From JANMZO01 sp963763135 (lineage in GTDB: Bacteria > Actinomycetota > Acidimicrobiia > Acidimicrobiales > JANYDT01), in NCBI GenBank assembly GCA_963763135.1, contig CAVXNJ010000012.1, forward strand, positions 620,001-684,000: a stretch of DNA of 64,000 nt. Direction: 5' to 3'. The notes under the pieces were generated by a model. The model ran no database searches and had not been told where the DNA came from. It saw only the letters and a list, made by a program, of their open reading frames with translations. Positions within the stretch are counted from its first letter, which is position 1, and each line of letters begins with the position of its first letter. The translations under genes and the position numbers were made by a program. This document shows, in pieces, positions 38,101 through 46,321 of this stretch.

Positions 38101-39003
38101 CCCGGCCGCCACCGCGGCGGCCGCAGCGGCAGCGTTGGCCCGGGCCCAGTTCGCCGGGTGGCGGGCGATGGCGTCGTCGATCGCCGCTTCGTCGGCCACC
38201 GACTCGTGCAGCAGACGGACCTGCAGAGCCGCGAGCACCTCGTCGCCCGCCACGGCCGATTCGGGCGACGGTCCTCGCCGAAGTGCTTCGTGGAACGGAA
38301 CGGTGGATCCTTCGGCCAACGCCCCGAGTTGTTCGAGCAGCAGCCGCGGCGCGCCCTTCTCCCCCGCCGCGAGATGCGACGTGGCCATCGTGCGGGCCAG
38401 GCGGCCGTAGCCGATCGGGTCGGTGGCCAGCACCACGAGGTGCTCACCTTCGGGATCGGGGTTGCCGACGCGGGCCTGCGCCGACGACGTGGCGTGCAGC
38501 GTGACCTCGGCCCCGAACACGGTCGGCAGACCGTAGGCCCGGGCCGCCTCGGCGAAGCGGACCACACCGTAGAGGCCGTCGTGATCAGTGAGAGCCAGTG
38601 CACTCAACCCGAGGCGCACCGCTTCTTCGACGAGTTCTTCGGGGTGCGACGCGCCGTCGAGGAAGCTGAAGTTCGAGTGGCAGTGCAGCTCCGCGTAGGC
38701 AGGCGCTTCGGCCACTTCATCGTCGTCTGGCTCGTAGGAGGCGCCGGCTCGACCGGGTCTGGGCAGTTCGCTCACCGGAAGATACGGTGAGCGCTTGCGC
38801 GACCAGGCCGGGCTGTCGCCTCCATTGGCGTTCGACGGGATGTTGCTGACCCGCCCGGTCGCCGAGCGCCCAGGAGTGGCATCGGTTTCCGGTTCGACAG
38901 GACCTTCGGCCGGTCCTACTTTTGCGGGTTCAGCGCGTCGTCGACCGTCGGACAGCCGGGCTTCGAGCTCCGACCATGTCTTCGGTCCGTTTGACCATCC
39001 CAT
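35170..39003 (-). CDS. dnaE2: Error-prone DNA polymerase III alpha-like subunit DnaE2
   Basis: About 1,277 residues from ATG 39003. The frame stays open to 39201 but would run through two LexA boxes, so the later start is chosen. PHP domain (AELHCHSNFSFLDGASHPEE), polymerase palm PDIDIDIESGRREEVIQY with the catalytic Asp residues, KFDLLGLGMLSALHN, and the DnaE2-type FPESHSVSFAYLVYASCWMK, then a C-terminal OB domain and the terminal RSRDFH typical of DnaE2. It performs mutagenic translesion synthesis in the SOS response together with ImuA' and ImuB, both present at 55.4-57.9 kb. There is no tau-binding extension, as expected for DnaE2. Confidence 0.95.
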   Translation of the reverse strand: MGWSNGPKTWSELEARLSDGRRRAEPAKVGPAEGPVEPETDATPGRSATGRVSNIPSNANGGDSPAWSRKRSPYLPVSELPRPGRAGASYEPDDDEVAEAPAYAELHCHSNFSFLDGASHPEELVEEAVRLGLSALALTDHDGLYGVVRFAEAARAYGLPTVFGAEVTLHATSSAQARVGNPDPEGEHLVVLATDPIGYGRLARTMATSHLAAGEKGAPRLLLEQLGALAEGSTVPFHEALRRGPSPESAVAGDEVLAALQVRLLHESVADEAAIDDAIARHPANWARANAAAAAAAVAAGQAPFGKTERHDPHTGRHWKILTGCRKGAVAQALLHEGPRAAARQLDRLIDTFGRDQVIVELWDHGDPLDAVRNDGMAKIAAAAGVDLIATNNVHYATPSRRPLATALAAVRSRRSLDEVDGWLPAAAGAHLRSGAEQLRRFRRYPGAVQRAAELALQCAFDLKLVAPQLPPYPCPDGMNEMGFLRALSEAGAERRYGKRKGVNGEDGERVPGAYRQIDHELDLIADLGFAGYFLVVWDLVEFCRRSNIFCQGRGSAANSAVCYALGITNADAVSLGLLFERFLSPERDGPPDIDIDIESGRREEVIQYVYARYGRERAAQVANVITYRSRSAIRDMGRALGHAPGRLDAWSKQVDPWGRVGTTEALGDHDIPAPVLALAKQVEDFPRHLGIHSGGMVICDRPVVEVCPVEWGRFTGRDNNSVSGTTPLRTVLQWDKEDCAAAGLVKFDLLGLGMLSALHNGVDLIRDHHGVDVELALIPQEDDVYDMICQADTVGVFQIESRAQMATLPRLRPRTFYDLVVEVALIRPGPIQGGSVHPYIRRRNGEEEVTYLHPLLEKSLKKTLGIPLFQEQLMQMSIDVANFTPSEADQLRQAMGSKRSTERMERLKQRLYEGMRANGIADDVAEIIYDKLAAFANYGFPESHSVSFAYLVYASCWMKHHYPAAFCAALLNAQPMGFYSPQSLTADARRHGVTILGPDLLESNAGATLQWERPESTDERGYPTHQPALRLGLSDVRLIGGELGRRIEAERNANGSFESVGDFVRRIDPGTPALESLATAGAFGCFGMDRRAALWSAGAAAQARPGRLAGIVVGERAPALPGMTPVETAAADLWATGVTLEGYPTTLVRKQLDELGIVTSAGLRTTENGRRIWVGGVVTHRQRPATAGGTTFINLEDETGLINIICSKGVWAKYRSVARGASGLLVRGICERMEMTALKASGTDSTVGTTHVINIIADRIEPLWLSVQPGRSRDFH

Positions 39004-39017
39004 ACCCAAGACAATAG

Positions 39018-39031
39018 CGAACATATGTTCG
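39018..39031. promoter_or_regulatory. LexA (SOS) box 1 of dnaE2
   Basis: CGAACATATGTTCG is a perfect match to the actinobacterial LexA consensus CGAAC-N4-GTTCG. It ends 15 bp upstream of the dnaE2 start codon. Confidence 0.9.
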
Positions 39032-39045
39032 CGAATCCTCTGGAT

Positions 39046-39059
39046 CGAACAAAAGTTCG
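39046..39059. promoter_or_regulatory. LexA (SOS) box 2 of dnaE2
   Basis: CGAACAAAAGTTCG, a second full-length LexA consensus match 14 bp beyond the first. Two adjacent boxes suggest tight, cooperative repression of dnaE2. Confidence 0.88.
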
Positions 39060-39121
39060 TATCGCGACTATATCGCGACGTGCCGGGCCCGAATCCACGG
39101 CCCGACGAGCTCCCTCCGTTC

Positions 39122-39168
39122 GAGTGTGTGCGCTGCCTTAGCCCCAGGCTAAGAATGTGCACACACTC
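39122..39168. terminator. Nested hairpin between the membrane-protein gene and dnaE2
   Basis: Outer stem GAGTGTGTGC (39122-39131) with GCACACACTC (39159-39168), perfect; inner stem CTTAGCC (39137-39143) with GGCTAAG (39147-39153). It overlaps the stop of the upstream membrane-protein gene and precedes the dnaE2 promoter, so it probably terminates the former. Confidence 0.65.
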
Positions 39169-40084
39169 AAGGCGCAACCCGTCGCGGTCGCCATGCAGCA
39201 ATCGTCGATGCGAGGCCGAACACCGCGATGAAGCCGAACACGGCGTACCAGGTCACCACCGTCAGGTCGGTGGCGCCCAACACCGCTCGATGCCGAATCG
39301 ACGATGCGAGGGTGGCCACACCGAGCGCCAGAAGGGCCGGGGCAAACGCCCGAAGGCTCGACCAGCGGGTCCGTCGGCTGTAGCTCCAGGCACAGAACGC
39401 AATCGCCAGGACCGGGGCCGCATAGAACTGCGCAAGACCGTTGCTGACCTTCCACGGCCACGCTCTGACCATGCGTTCGCGATCGACCAGCAACAGCGCA
39501 CCGCTGATGCCTGACACCGCGCCGAGGGTCCAGAGGCCCACACGTCCGCTCAACGGAATCGGCGAATCGGCGGAATCCTCCACCACATCGAAGCCACCCC
39601 GACGCCAGACACTCCACATGATGACCACGGCCAGCACGGGATACACGATGTAGGAGACCGTCCACACCCACACGGGCGCCAGATCGAAATCGAACGCCTT
39701 GAGATTCAACAAGGTCACCAGAAGCAGCAGACCGGTGAACGTGATGATCCCTCCGTACACCGGGGCGTTGATCGCCCGTCGGCGGGCAACGGCGCACACG
39801 CCGAGGTACACCGTGCCGAAGAGGTACAGCGACGCGACAAAGCGGGCGTGCAGGAGCGGCAGCGACGCCCACGTGAACGACTCGTCCATACGTTTTGGGG
39901 CAACGAAGCCGAGATACGCCACGAACAGCGCCGCGACCGTGATGATCCCGAGATAGACCCGCTCGAATCTCCGAACGGCGCCGGGATCGGAGGTCCCGGT
40001 ATCCAAGGCCGTGATGTTCAACGTATCCATCGTCGCCCGATTGATGGTGTGGTCCAGTTCGTGGTTCATAACACTCTCGTTCAT
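39167..40084 (-). CDS. Polytopic membrane protein of unknown function
   Basis: About 305 residues from ATG 40084 (AAGGACTCGA upstream). Roughly eight hydrophobic segments beginning at YLGIITVAALFVAYLGFVAP and ending at WYAVFGFIAVFGLASTIAAW. A short soluble loop PKRMDESFTWASLPLLHARF follows the first helix. No family recognised. It diverges from the CHRD/Rieske cluster; the two palindromes at 40141 and 40201 lie between, so both transcripts may share a regulator. Confidence 0.6.
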   Translation of the reverse strand: MNESVMNHELDHTINRATMDTLNITALDTGTSDPGAVRRFERVYLGIITVAALFVAYLGFVAPKRMDESFTWASLPLLHARFVASLYLFGTVYLGVCAVARRRAINAPVYGGIITFTGLLLLVTLLNLKAFDFDLAPVWVWTVSYIVYPVLAVVIMWSVWRRGGFDVVEDSADSPIPLSGRVGLWTLGAVSGISGALLLVDRERMVRAWPWKVSNGLAQFYAAPVLAIAFCAWSYSRRTRWSSLRAFAPALLALGVATLASSIRHRAVLGATDLTVVTWYAVFGFIAVFGLASTIAAWRPRRVAP

Positions 40085-40140
40085 TCGAGTCCTTCGTCCG
40101 TTGGCCACCTCAGTGTGCGGGAGACGAGCACAGAAGACCC

Positions 40141-40154
40141 CCGTGCGCATACGG
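40141..40154. promoter_or_regulatory. 14-bp palindrome, copy 1
   Basis: CCGTGCGCATACGG, a near-palindrome exactly 60 bp from copy 2 and 57 bp upstream of the divergent membrane-protein start. The same motif recurs at 48772 before the Calx-beta gene. Confidence 0.55.
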
Positions 40155-40200
40155 ATTGAGTTGGCGCACATTCGCCTCACGTTGACGATCTGAGGGATTT

Positions 40201-40214
40201 CCGTGCGCGCACGG
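40201..40214. promoter_or_regulatory. 14-bp palindrome, copy 2
   Basis: CCGTGCGCGCACGG, perfectly palindromic, 36 bp before the CHRD start codon. Identical to the copy at 48772-48785. Likely an operator for an unidentified dimeric regulator. Confidence 0.6.
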
Positions 40215-40249
40215 GGGCGCCTCTGACCTTGATCGCGCACCATCGTCAC

Positions 40250-40732
40250 ATGAACAACCACCCACACCCGATCCGCCGAGCGAGATCACTGGCCAGACTG
40301 ACCGTCGGTGGAATCGTCGGACTCGGATTGCTCATAACAGCCGGAAATCCTGCCGACGCCGCATCAGTCAGCATTACCCGCTCCGCCGTGCTCGACGGGA
40401 CGCAGATCGGCGCCTCCGGTGACACCGACGGGAGCGGAGCGTTCGTTCTGCATTTCTCCGAGAACGGCAAGAAGCTCTGCTGGGCCATCACCGTACGCGA
40501 CATCGACAAGCCGACCGCCATCCGGGTGCACCAGGGAGCGGCTGGATCGACCGGTCCCGTTGCACTCGGCTTCAAGGTTCTACCGGCGGCCGGCGACCTC
40601 GGCGCGGCGGCTGGGTGTGTGCCCGCGTCAGCCGTCGTGCTCGACGGGCTTCGCGCCGATGCCTCGAAGTTCTACGTGGAAGTTGCGACGAAGAAGAGCC
40701 CCGACGGGGCGATCCGGGGACAGTTGCGATGA
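40250..40732 (+). CDS. Secreted CHRD-domain protein
   Basis: 160 residues from ATG 40250. Signal peptide ending near NPADAAS. The CHRD domain is seen as DTDGSGAFVLHFSENGKKLC, then IRVHQGAAGSTGPVALGF and the closing AIRGQLR. CHRD domains are extracellular beta-sandwiches of uncertain function, first seen in chordin. Two Cys (KLCW and AGCVP) could form a disulfide. The gene overlaps the zinc-finger gene by ATGA (40729-40732) and heads the redox/peptide operon. Confidence 0.8.
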   Translation: MNNHPHPIRRARSLARLTVGGIVGLGLLITAGNPADAASVSITRSAVLDGTQIGASGDTDGSGAFVLHFSENGKKLCWAITVRDIDKPTAIRVHQGAAGSTGPVALGFKVLPAAGDLGAAAGCVPASAVVLDGLRADASKFYVEVATKKSPDGAIRGQLR

Positions 40733-40953
40733 ACTGCTGGCACTGCGAGCGGCCGGCCCATGCCCTGTGCTGCTTCTGCGGTCGCAGCGTGTGCCGCGAC
40801 CACGTGAAGACCCTTCCGCACCTCGACGCCGTATTCACCGGCAATCTCAAGGAACTGTTCGCTCTGGCCACTCCCGAGGCGGTGCACTGCGGAGTCTGTC
40901 GACCGCGTGGCAAACCGATCCGGATGACCGACCTCGAGGAGGCGATCGTATGA
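40729..40953 (+). CDS. Small Cys-rich zinc-finger-like protein
   Basis: 74 residues beginning MNCWHCERPAHALCCFCGRS then VCRDHVKTLPHLDAV, and HCGVC near the middle. The C-x2-C...C-x2-C...C-x2-DH set resembles DUF2180 and AN1/B-box treble-clef zinc sites, with a further His-Cys-x2-Cys. Too short for catalysis; probably a metal-binding or partner-binding protein of the cluster. Overlaps both neighbours by 4 bp, hence strictly coupled. Confidence 0.7.
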   Translation: MNCWHCERPAHALCCFCGRSVCRDHVKTLPHLDAVFTGNLKELFALATPEAVHCGVCRPRGKPIRMTDLEEAIV

Positions 40954-41318
40954 CCACAAACCAAACCGTCGAGTACGAGCTCTGCTCCATCGACGACATC
41001 CCCGCAGGAACTATGCGCGCATTCGATGCTGACGGCCGGCGTGTCCTGGTCTGCAACGTTGACGGCGCCCTTCATGTCGTTGACGAACTGTGTCCGCATC
41101 TCGCGGTTCCACTCGGCCACGGCACCCTCGACGGCGCCGAGGTGACGTGTCCCGGTCACGGCAGCGTGTTCAACGTGAGCGACGGGACCTGCAGTCGCTG
41201 GATCGGCCGCAAACCGGGCGTTCTCGCCAAGTTGCTTTCCAGCACCCCGACCTCACCCGAAAAGCACCCGGTTGCCGTCATCGATGGCCTTGTCGTCGTG
41301 ACGCTCCCGTTGCGGTGA
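40950..41318 (+). CDS. Rieske [2Fe-2S] ferredoxin-like protein
   Basis: 122 residues from ATG 40950. CPHLAVPLGHG and CPGHGSVFNV provide the Cys-x-His...Cys-x2-His ligands of a Rieske cluster. No membrane helix or signal sequence, so it is a soluble electron carrier. After the usual position of the second motif there is an insertion (RWIGRKPGVLAKLLSSTPTS) before the terminal strand. Coupled to the zinc-finger gene by ATGA and 95 bp before the precursor-peptide gene. Probably feeds or drains electrons for the cluster's chemistry. Confidence 0.88.
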   Translation: MTTNQTVEYELCSIDDIPAGTMRAFDADGRRVLVCNVDGALHVVDELCPHLAVPLGHGTLDGAEVTCPGHGSVFNVSDGTCSRWIGRKPGVLAKLLSSTPTSPEKHPVAVIDGLVVVTLPLR

Positions 41319-41413
41319 CACGCACCACGCCACACCACGGCCACACCACGGCCGGAACCAACAGCAAAGCACCCCCGACCAAACCCAAAAACAAACCCGA
41401 AAGGAAAACCACC

Positions 41414-41707
41414 ATGCCCATATCCACCGAAACCCTCGATCAGATCATGGACCGGATGGCCGTCGATGACGACTTCCGTACGCTCCTCGCCAACAAGCCC
41501 TACAAGGCTCTCGGCGATCTCGGTATCCCGCACGATCAGGTTCTCGAAATCCGCGACGCCGCAACCGGAACCGAAGCGCTTGCCCTCGGCGACCGGGCAT
41601 CCGCCGCTCAGACCACCTGGGGTCGCCTCATGGGCGCCGTCAGCGGTGGCAGTTGGTGCGGCTGTCTCAACAAGGACCATCAGGTCATCACCGCGTACTG
41701 CGACTGA
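41414..41707 (+). CDS. Putative RiPP precursor peptide (NHLP/Nif11-like leader, Cys-containing core)
   Basis: 97 residues from ATG 41414 (AAGGAAAACC upstream). The N-terminal part (about 5-48: DQIMDRMAVDDDFRTLLANK, then PYKALGDLGIPHDQVLEIRD) looks like NHLP/Nif11-type leaders (FRxxLLxxPxxAL...GI). A Thr/Ala/Gly-rich joint leads to a short tail with GSWCGC and AYCD, that is Cys82, Cys84 and Cys96, beyond a GG-type junction (AVSGGS, residues 75-80). It carries no enzyme motif. The neighbours (PqqD-like/M50 fusion, Rieske) fit peptide maturation. The RiPP assignment is inference; no homologue search was possible. Confidence 0.55.
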   Translation: MPISTETLDQIMDRMAVDDDFRTLLANKPYKALGDLGIPHDQVLEIRDAATGTEALALGDRASAAQTTWGRLMGAVSGGSWCGCLNKDHQVITAYCD

Positions 41708-41824
41708 CGGCGATCACGTCGGTGTGGCGTTGCGATACCGCAACGCCACACCGGTCTTCACCCGCATTTCCCTAGGCATCCCGAACGCTCAAGCCGCAAC
41801 TCTCACCACATCAAAGGACCCGCA

Positions 41825-42744
41825 ATGTGTGTCATCCCCGGATCACCTGAAGACCTCGCCGCCCACCTCGTCATCGACAACATGAGCCTCGCCATCAGCG
41901 AGGGATCGAACTCCGCGGAGGTGTTCTACCGGAGAGGAGTCGCCCACAAGCAGACGTTCCACCTTCCCCTGGCCGTTGATGACTTCACCCGTGTGATCGC
42001 CCGCGCGGACCGCACCGACTTCATGCTCGGCCGGGCCCACTTCTTTCGCAGCATTTGCCACCGCAGGATGCAACGCTTCGACGAAGCGATCGCCGACGGC
42101 AACGTCGCCGTGGCCCTACGACCCACCGACTCCCACACCTGGACGGTCCGAGGGTTCGCCCTCTCCCAGGTCGGGTTGCTCGACGACGCTGAACGCGATC
42201 TCAACGAAGCACTCCGCCTCGACCCGACCAACTGGCTCGCCGAGGTGTACCGGGGCTTCAACCGGTTCTCCGCGGTGAACACCGCGAGGCCGTCGCCGCT
42301 TACGACCGCGCCATGTCAATCGCCGACGGATGGCTCAGCTTCGGGCCGTTTCTGAACAGGGGGATCACCTATCTGGTACTTGGCGACATCGAACGAGCCC
42401 GAGCCGATATTGAGCACGCGGCGATGCTGCGCCCGAGGCAGCGTCTGACCGCTACCGATCCTCGCCCCAATGCCTACCTGGCGCTGGTGCGCTACCTCGA
42501 AGGACGTTTCGACGACGCCCACCACGAAGTGCACGAGGCCGAGCATCTCGGCGATGATCCCATGGCTGCGTTGGTGCACGGCCTGCTCGAAGCACGCATC
42601 GGGAACCACACCGGCCTGACGTCTCTTCTTGCGCAGATGGCGGCATGGCATCCGAAGGGACCGATTGAAGGAGCGCTTGCCGCGGCGCGGTTCCTCGACA
42701 ACCCGGTCTCGATCATTCCTCTCATCAACCCGCTGACCCGCTGA
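41825..42744 (+). CDS. TPR-repeat protein, frameshifted near the middle
   Basis: ATG 41825 reads TPR-type helices (LAVDDFTRVIARADRTDFML, ALRPTDSHTWTVRGFALSQV, DDAERDLNEALRLDPTNWLA) up to EVYRGFNRF. At about 42268 the frame shifts. In the other frame the protein continues RGEHREAVAAYDRAMSIADG and further TPR helices (RARADIEHAAMLRPRQRL, YLEGRFDDAHHEVHEAEHLG) to TGA 42744. One missing base explains the break. The intact product would be about 305 residues, a scaffold without signal peptide, probably binding cluster partners or the precursor. Confidence 0.75.
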
Positions 42745-42793
42745 CGCCGCGCCCCGTGCCGCCGACCACCCGAGCCCGCCAGACCGCAGCACC

Positions 42794-45700
42794 ATGTTGA
42801 CCGAGTCGTCCGCAGCCGCGCCGCTGGCCGTCACGTCATCCATGGTCTCGCATTCCTCCGCCGGTCCACTCGGAGAGGACACGCCCGACTCCGAAGTCTG
42901 GCCACCGGCGTGGGTGTCAACCATACGCACACATACGAACCCGGCATTGGCCAAACCGGTCCGACGAAGTGACGTCGAATGTTTCGCAGTCACCGAAGGA
43001 GTTGACGGGCGTTGGGTTCTCCGCCGTTCGGCAACGAGTCGGTACCTCCGCATCGGAGGGATCGAGCATGAGGCGTGGACGTGCTTCGACGGTACCCGCA
43101 CATTGCTCGATACTGCGAAGGAAATCGGCCGGCGTCACTCGATGCTCGCCCTGCCGGTCCTCGAATCGTTCGTCGCGAAACTCGACGCAACCGGCATGCT
43201 GGAGTCGAGCCCGCAGGACCGCGTCTACTCACAGCTTTCCGCGCACTTCTCCGGAGAAGGTCTTGCGGGCCGCATGCGGTGGATGCGGCAGACGTTCTTC
43301 TACCGTCGAATCCCCATCGCCGGTTTCGGTTCTCTGATCAGCCGCAGCTATCAACTCGTAGGACGCTGGTGCTACACGACGACCGCTGCTGTCGTGATGA
43401 TGGTGCTCTCGATCGCCGGAGTGATCTCCTATGTGCGCATAGGGGTTGTCAAACCCGCTGACGTTGTCCGTTGGCAACTCGCAGTTGGTGGTCTTCTAGC
43501 GCTCGCGACAATCGTCGTGCACGAGTTCGCGCACGGTTGGACCGTGCGGCACTTCGGCCGCGACGTGCACCGGGCCGGCGTGTTTCTCATGTACGGCCTG
43601 CCTGGCGCATTCGTCGATACGACTGACATGTGGCTCGGGACCAAACGTCAGCGGCTCTGGGTCACGGCGGCCGGACCGATCTCCAACGTCGTCATGGGTG
43701 GGGCGTTGGTGCTCATCGGCACCACCCATCCCGGGACCCGGGGTCTGTGGTTGACGGCTGCGGCGGGAAGCTACGCGTTCGTCGGAGCGAACCTGCTGCC
43801 GCTTTTGAAGCTCGACGGCTACTACCTGTTGATGGACGCCCTGGGCGTGGCCGATCTACGCGAACGCGGCATCGTGTTCGCTACCGCGCAACTCAGGCCA
43901 CGATGGCGTGAAGCGTGGCGTCGCGGTGAGCTGCTGCCGAAACTCACACGTGAAGAACGACTTCTCGCCGGATACGGATCGGTTGCGCTGGCGTTCATGG
44001 TGTTCCTCGGCGCTTCGTCGTTGCTCGTCATGCCGCACCGGATCGAACGCACCATCAGCCGGGCGCGCAACGGTGAGTTGCGCGGCGTGCCGCTGGTCAT
44101 TCTCGGCAGCATGACCGTTCTCGGTCTCACGGTCTTCGTGTTGAATCTGATCGCCAGCCGGGCCCAGCTTCGACTGGTGTTCGAGCGCGCCGCCCGCTCC
44201 CTCAGCGCGAAGTCAGCCGTTCCCCTGCTTTTCATCCACGCCGGTCTCGCCGGAGCGCTGGCCTGGCTGGTGCCAGCCATCGCCGGGCGCCGCGACGCTG
44301 CCGCCGGATCGGAGTGGACCAGGCTCGGTGCCGCGGTGGCCGGCGTGATCGTCATCCGCTGCGCGTGGCGTCTGCATTGCCTGACGCGTGAACTGGCCGT
44401 GCGCTGGCTCTTCGCCGCTTTGATGATCCACGGCGTGTCGTGCACCGTTGCGGCCTGGTTTGAGCGGGCCCGATCATTTGCGACTGCGAGCGGCATCACT
44501 GTCATGATCCTGCTCTTCGTGACCGCGCCCTACTGGAGCCGCACACGCGCGGGAACGGTCGGAGGGGCCTGGATACTTACGATCGTCGGGACGGCCGCAA
44601 CGCTCGTCGGTCGAGGGGCTCCGCTTCGGACCGGGCTTTGCCTGCTCGCCGGAGGAACGGTGCTCGCGCGCCTTCTCTGGATCCACGTACCGGAACGGGT
44701 CAACGGCATCGTCGATCTCCCCGCGAACGCACGCTTCGATGACGTCCGAGACGTTCGACATCTCTCGAGATTCACCGCGTTCGTCGCGGAGTCCGTTCTC
44801 ACTCGTGCCACCGATGTGCTGGGCGACAACGTGCGTGCGGAGCTCGTGTTCGCGTTCAATGCCCGAGTCGCCGGGCGCATCGACGTCTGGTTCACCGCAG
44901 ACGGTAAACTGTCCGACCGAACCACCGGGGGCTGTGCCGAGCGCGGGCCGCTCTACAGTCAAGCGTTGGCTGAACTCACCGCCATAGTGGCGTCGCGGCT
45001 CGGGCGGTCATTCGCAGATGACGGTATGACGGCCGCGGTGCTTGATCTCCCCGATCGAGCCCAGGAGATGTTCGCCGCCCAGGTCCTGAGCCGTTCCGCG
45101 TCCCCCGACGCCGGTGAACTCATTGCGGAATCACGAGGAACACTCGGCACCCACGATGCCCGACGACTGTCCACCCGCCACTTCACCGACTTCACGTTGC
45201 AGGCGGCGCGACGCGTGTTCGGCGGCCACGTCGTCGAATCGGTGGTTCGCCAGGTGAACGCCACGTCTCCGGTCGGCGCGTCGTTGTGGCTGCGCGGCAA
45301 TGGGCGGTTGGCCGTTCACGACGACGCTCTCAGCGCAAGCGATGCGAACAACTTCCTCTCGCGCTTGCTCGGTACCCTCACCGCGTACACGGGCGCCGCT
45401 TGGACTCGCACAACGGTACAAGTCGCCCACGATGCCCTTCCGTGGCAGCTGCGGGAGCAGACCGCAAACGACCACATCGTGCCGTTGGTTTGGGACCGCA
45501 GGGCTCCCTACGGGGTACCAGCGCAGTCGCCGGTTGTCACGCGTTCAGCCACGCCCGTCGAGCGCCGACGCGCAACGCCGATCGACACCCGAACGGGTCA
45601 CGCAGCGGTTCGCACCGACACCCAAGTACATGAACATACGGCGACGGCCTTCGCCGTCGACCGCGCGCCCGTCCGGCGACGCGCGTCAGCGCTGCCGACC

Positions 45701-46321
45701 CTGACCGAGATTCCACCAAACCAGGGGCTGGCAACTCCGACCGGAACGGGTCGGTCCGGAGCGCTTTCGATCAATCCGCAAAAGGGTGCACCGGCGGTAT
45801 TGGTGATCCCGGTCGTCGTGGGGTTTGTCGGCGCGGTTCTGCTCGGGGCGTACGGGCGGCTTCACGCACCGACCGGTCAGAGCGACTGGCACCCGTTCTT
45901 CTCACGCATGATCACCTACAAGTCATGGTCGGCAACCGCTGCGTTGTTTAGTGCGATGTTTCAGGTCGGCACCGGAATGATTGTGCACCGCCGAACCGAC
46001 CCCCGCGCAACGTCGTCGCTGCTTGCGAGTTGGCACCGGCTTTCCGGTTTCTGTGCCTTCATCTTGACACTGCCGGTTGCGTTCCACTGCCTGTGGGCGC
46101 TCGGGTTCGCACCGTCGATCGGGCTCAATCGGCGCTTCGTCCACAGTGTTGCGGGTTGCCTTCTGTACGGTGGTTACGCCACCAAAGTGCTGACCGTGTC
46201 ACGCCGTGGACGCCCTCGATGGGCGCTGCCGGTCATTGGCAGCGCGCTGTTCGTCGCGTTCGCTGTCGTGACCGCCACCAGCGCCGGTTGGTTCTTTCGG
46301 ACCCAGGGGTTCCAGTGGTAG
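42794..46321 (+). CDS. PqqD-like + M50 metalloprotease + cytochrome-b-like (DUF6529-type) fusion membrane protein
   Basis: 1,175 residues. About 65-135: PqqD/RRE-like winged helix (WVLRRSATSRYLRIGGIEHE, DGTRTLLDTAKEIGRRHSML), a domain that recognises RiPP leaders. About 170-560: multi-pass M50 site-2-type protease with HEFAHG (His243, Glu244, His247) and LKLDGYYLLMDALG (Asp341). The middle has more helices and a soluble part of unknown fold (about 640-900), then a disordered linker. About 960-1175: four-helix domain with YGRLHAPTG, WHRLSGFCAFILTLPVAFHC and RRFVHSVAGCLLYGG, whose His residues could ligate heme. M50 proteins with such LDGYY signatures accompany peptide secretion systems. The next gene, a cytochrome c, overlaps by 7 bp. 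Confidence 0.7.
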   Translation: MLTESSAAAPLAVTSSMVSHSSAGPLGEDTPDSEVWPPAWVSTIRTHTNPALAKPVRRSDVECFAVTEGVDGRWVLRRSATSRYLRIGGIEHEAWTCFDGTRTLLDTAKEIGRRHSMLALPVLESFVAKLDATGMLESSPQDRVYSQLSAHFSGEGLAGRMRWMRQTFFYRRIPIAGFGSLISRSYQLVGRWCYTTTAAVVMMVLSIAGVISYVRIGVVKPADVVRWQLAVGGLLALATIVVHEFAHGWTVRHFGRDVHRAGVFLMYGLPGAFVDTTDMWLGTKRQRLWVTAAGPISNVVMGGALVLIGTTHPGTRGLWLTAAAGSYAFVGANLLPLLKLDGYYLLMDALGVADLRERGIVFATAQLRPRWREAWRRGELLPKLTREERLLAGYGSVALAFMVFLGASSLLVMPHRIERTISRARNGELRGVPLVILGSMTVLGLTVFVLNLIASRAQLRLVFERAARSLSAKSAVPLLFIHAGLAGALAWLVPAIAGRRDAAAGSEWTRLGAAVAGVIVIRCAWRLHCLTRELAVRWLFAALMIHGVSCTVAAWFERARSFATASGITVMILLFVTAPYWSRTRAGTVGGAWILTIVGTAATLVGRGAPLRTGLCLLAGGTVLARLLWIHVPERVNGIVDLPANARFDDVRDVRHLSRFTAFVAESVLTRATDVLGDNVRAELVFAFNARVAGRIDVWFTADGKLSDRTTGGCAERGPLYSQALAELTAIVASRLGRSFADDGMTAAVLDLPDRAQEMFAAQVLSRSASPDAGELIAESRGTLGTHDARRLSTRHFTDFTLQAARRVFGGHVVESVVRQVNATSPVGASLWLRGNGRLAVHDDALSASDANNFLSRLLGTLTAYTGAAWTRTTVQVAHDALPWQLREQTANDHIVPLVWDRRAPYGVPAQSPVVTRSATPVERRRATPIDTRTGHAAVRTDTQVHEHTATAFAVDRAPVRRRASALPTLTEIPPNQGLATPTGTGRSGALSINPQKGAPAVLVIPVVVGFVGAVLLGAYGRLHAPTGQSDWHPFFSRMITYKSWSATAALFSAMFQVGTGMIVHRRTDPRATSSLLASWHRLSGFCAFILTLPVAFHCLWALGFAPSIGLNRRFVHSVAGCLLYGGYATKVLTVSRRGRPRWALPVIGSALFVAFAVVTATSAGWFFRTQGFQW

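Noticed and set aside
39004..39201. N-terminal extension of dnaE2
   Set aside because: It would translate through both LexA boxes and the promoter region; the family start fits ATG 39003.
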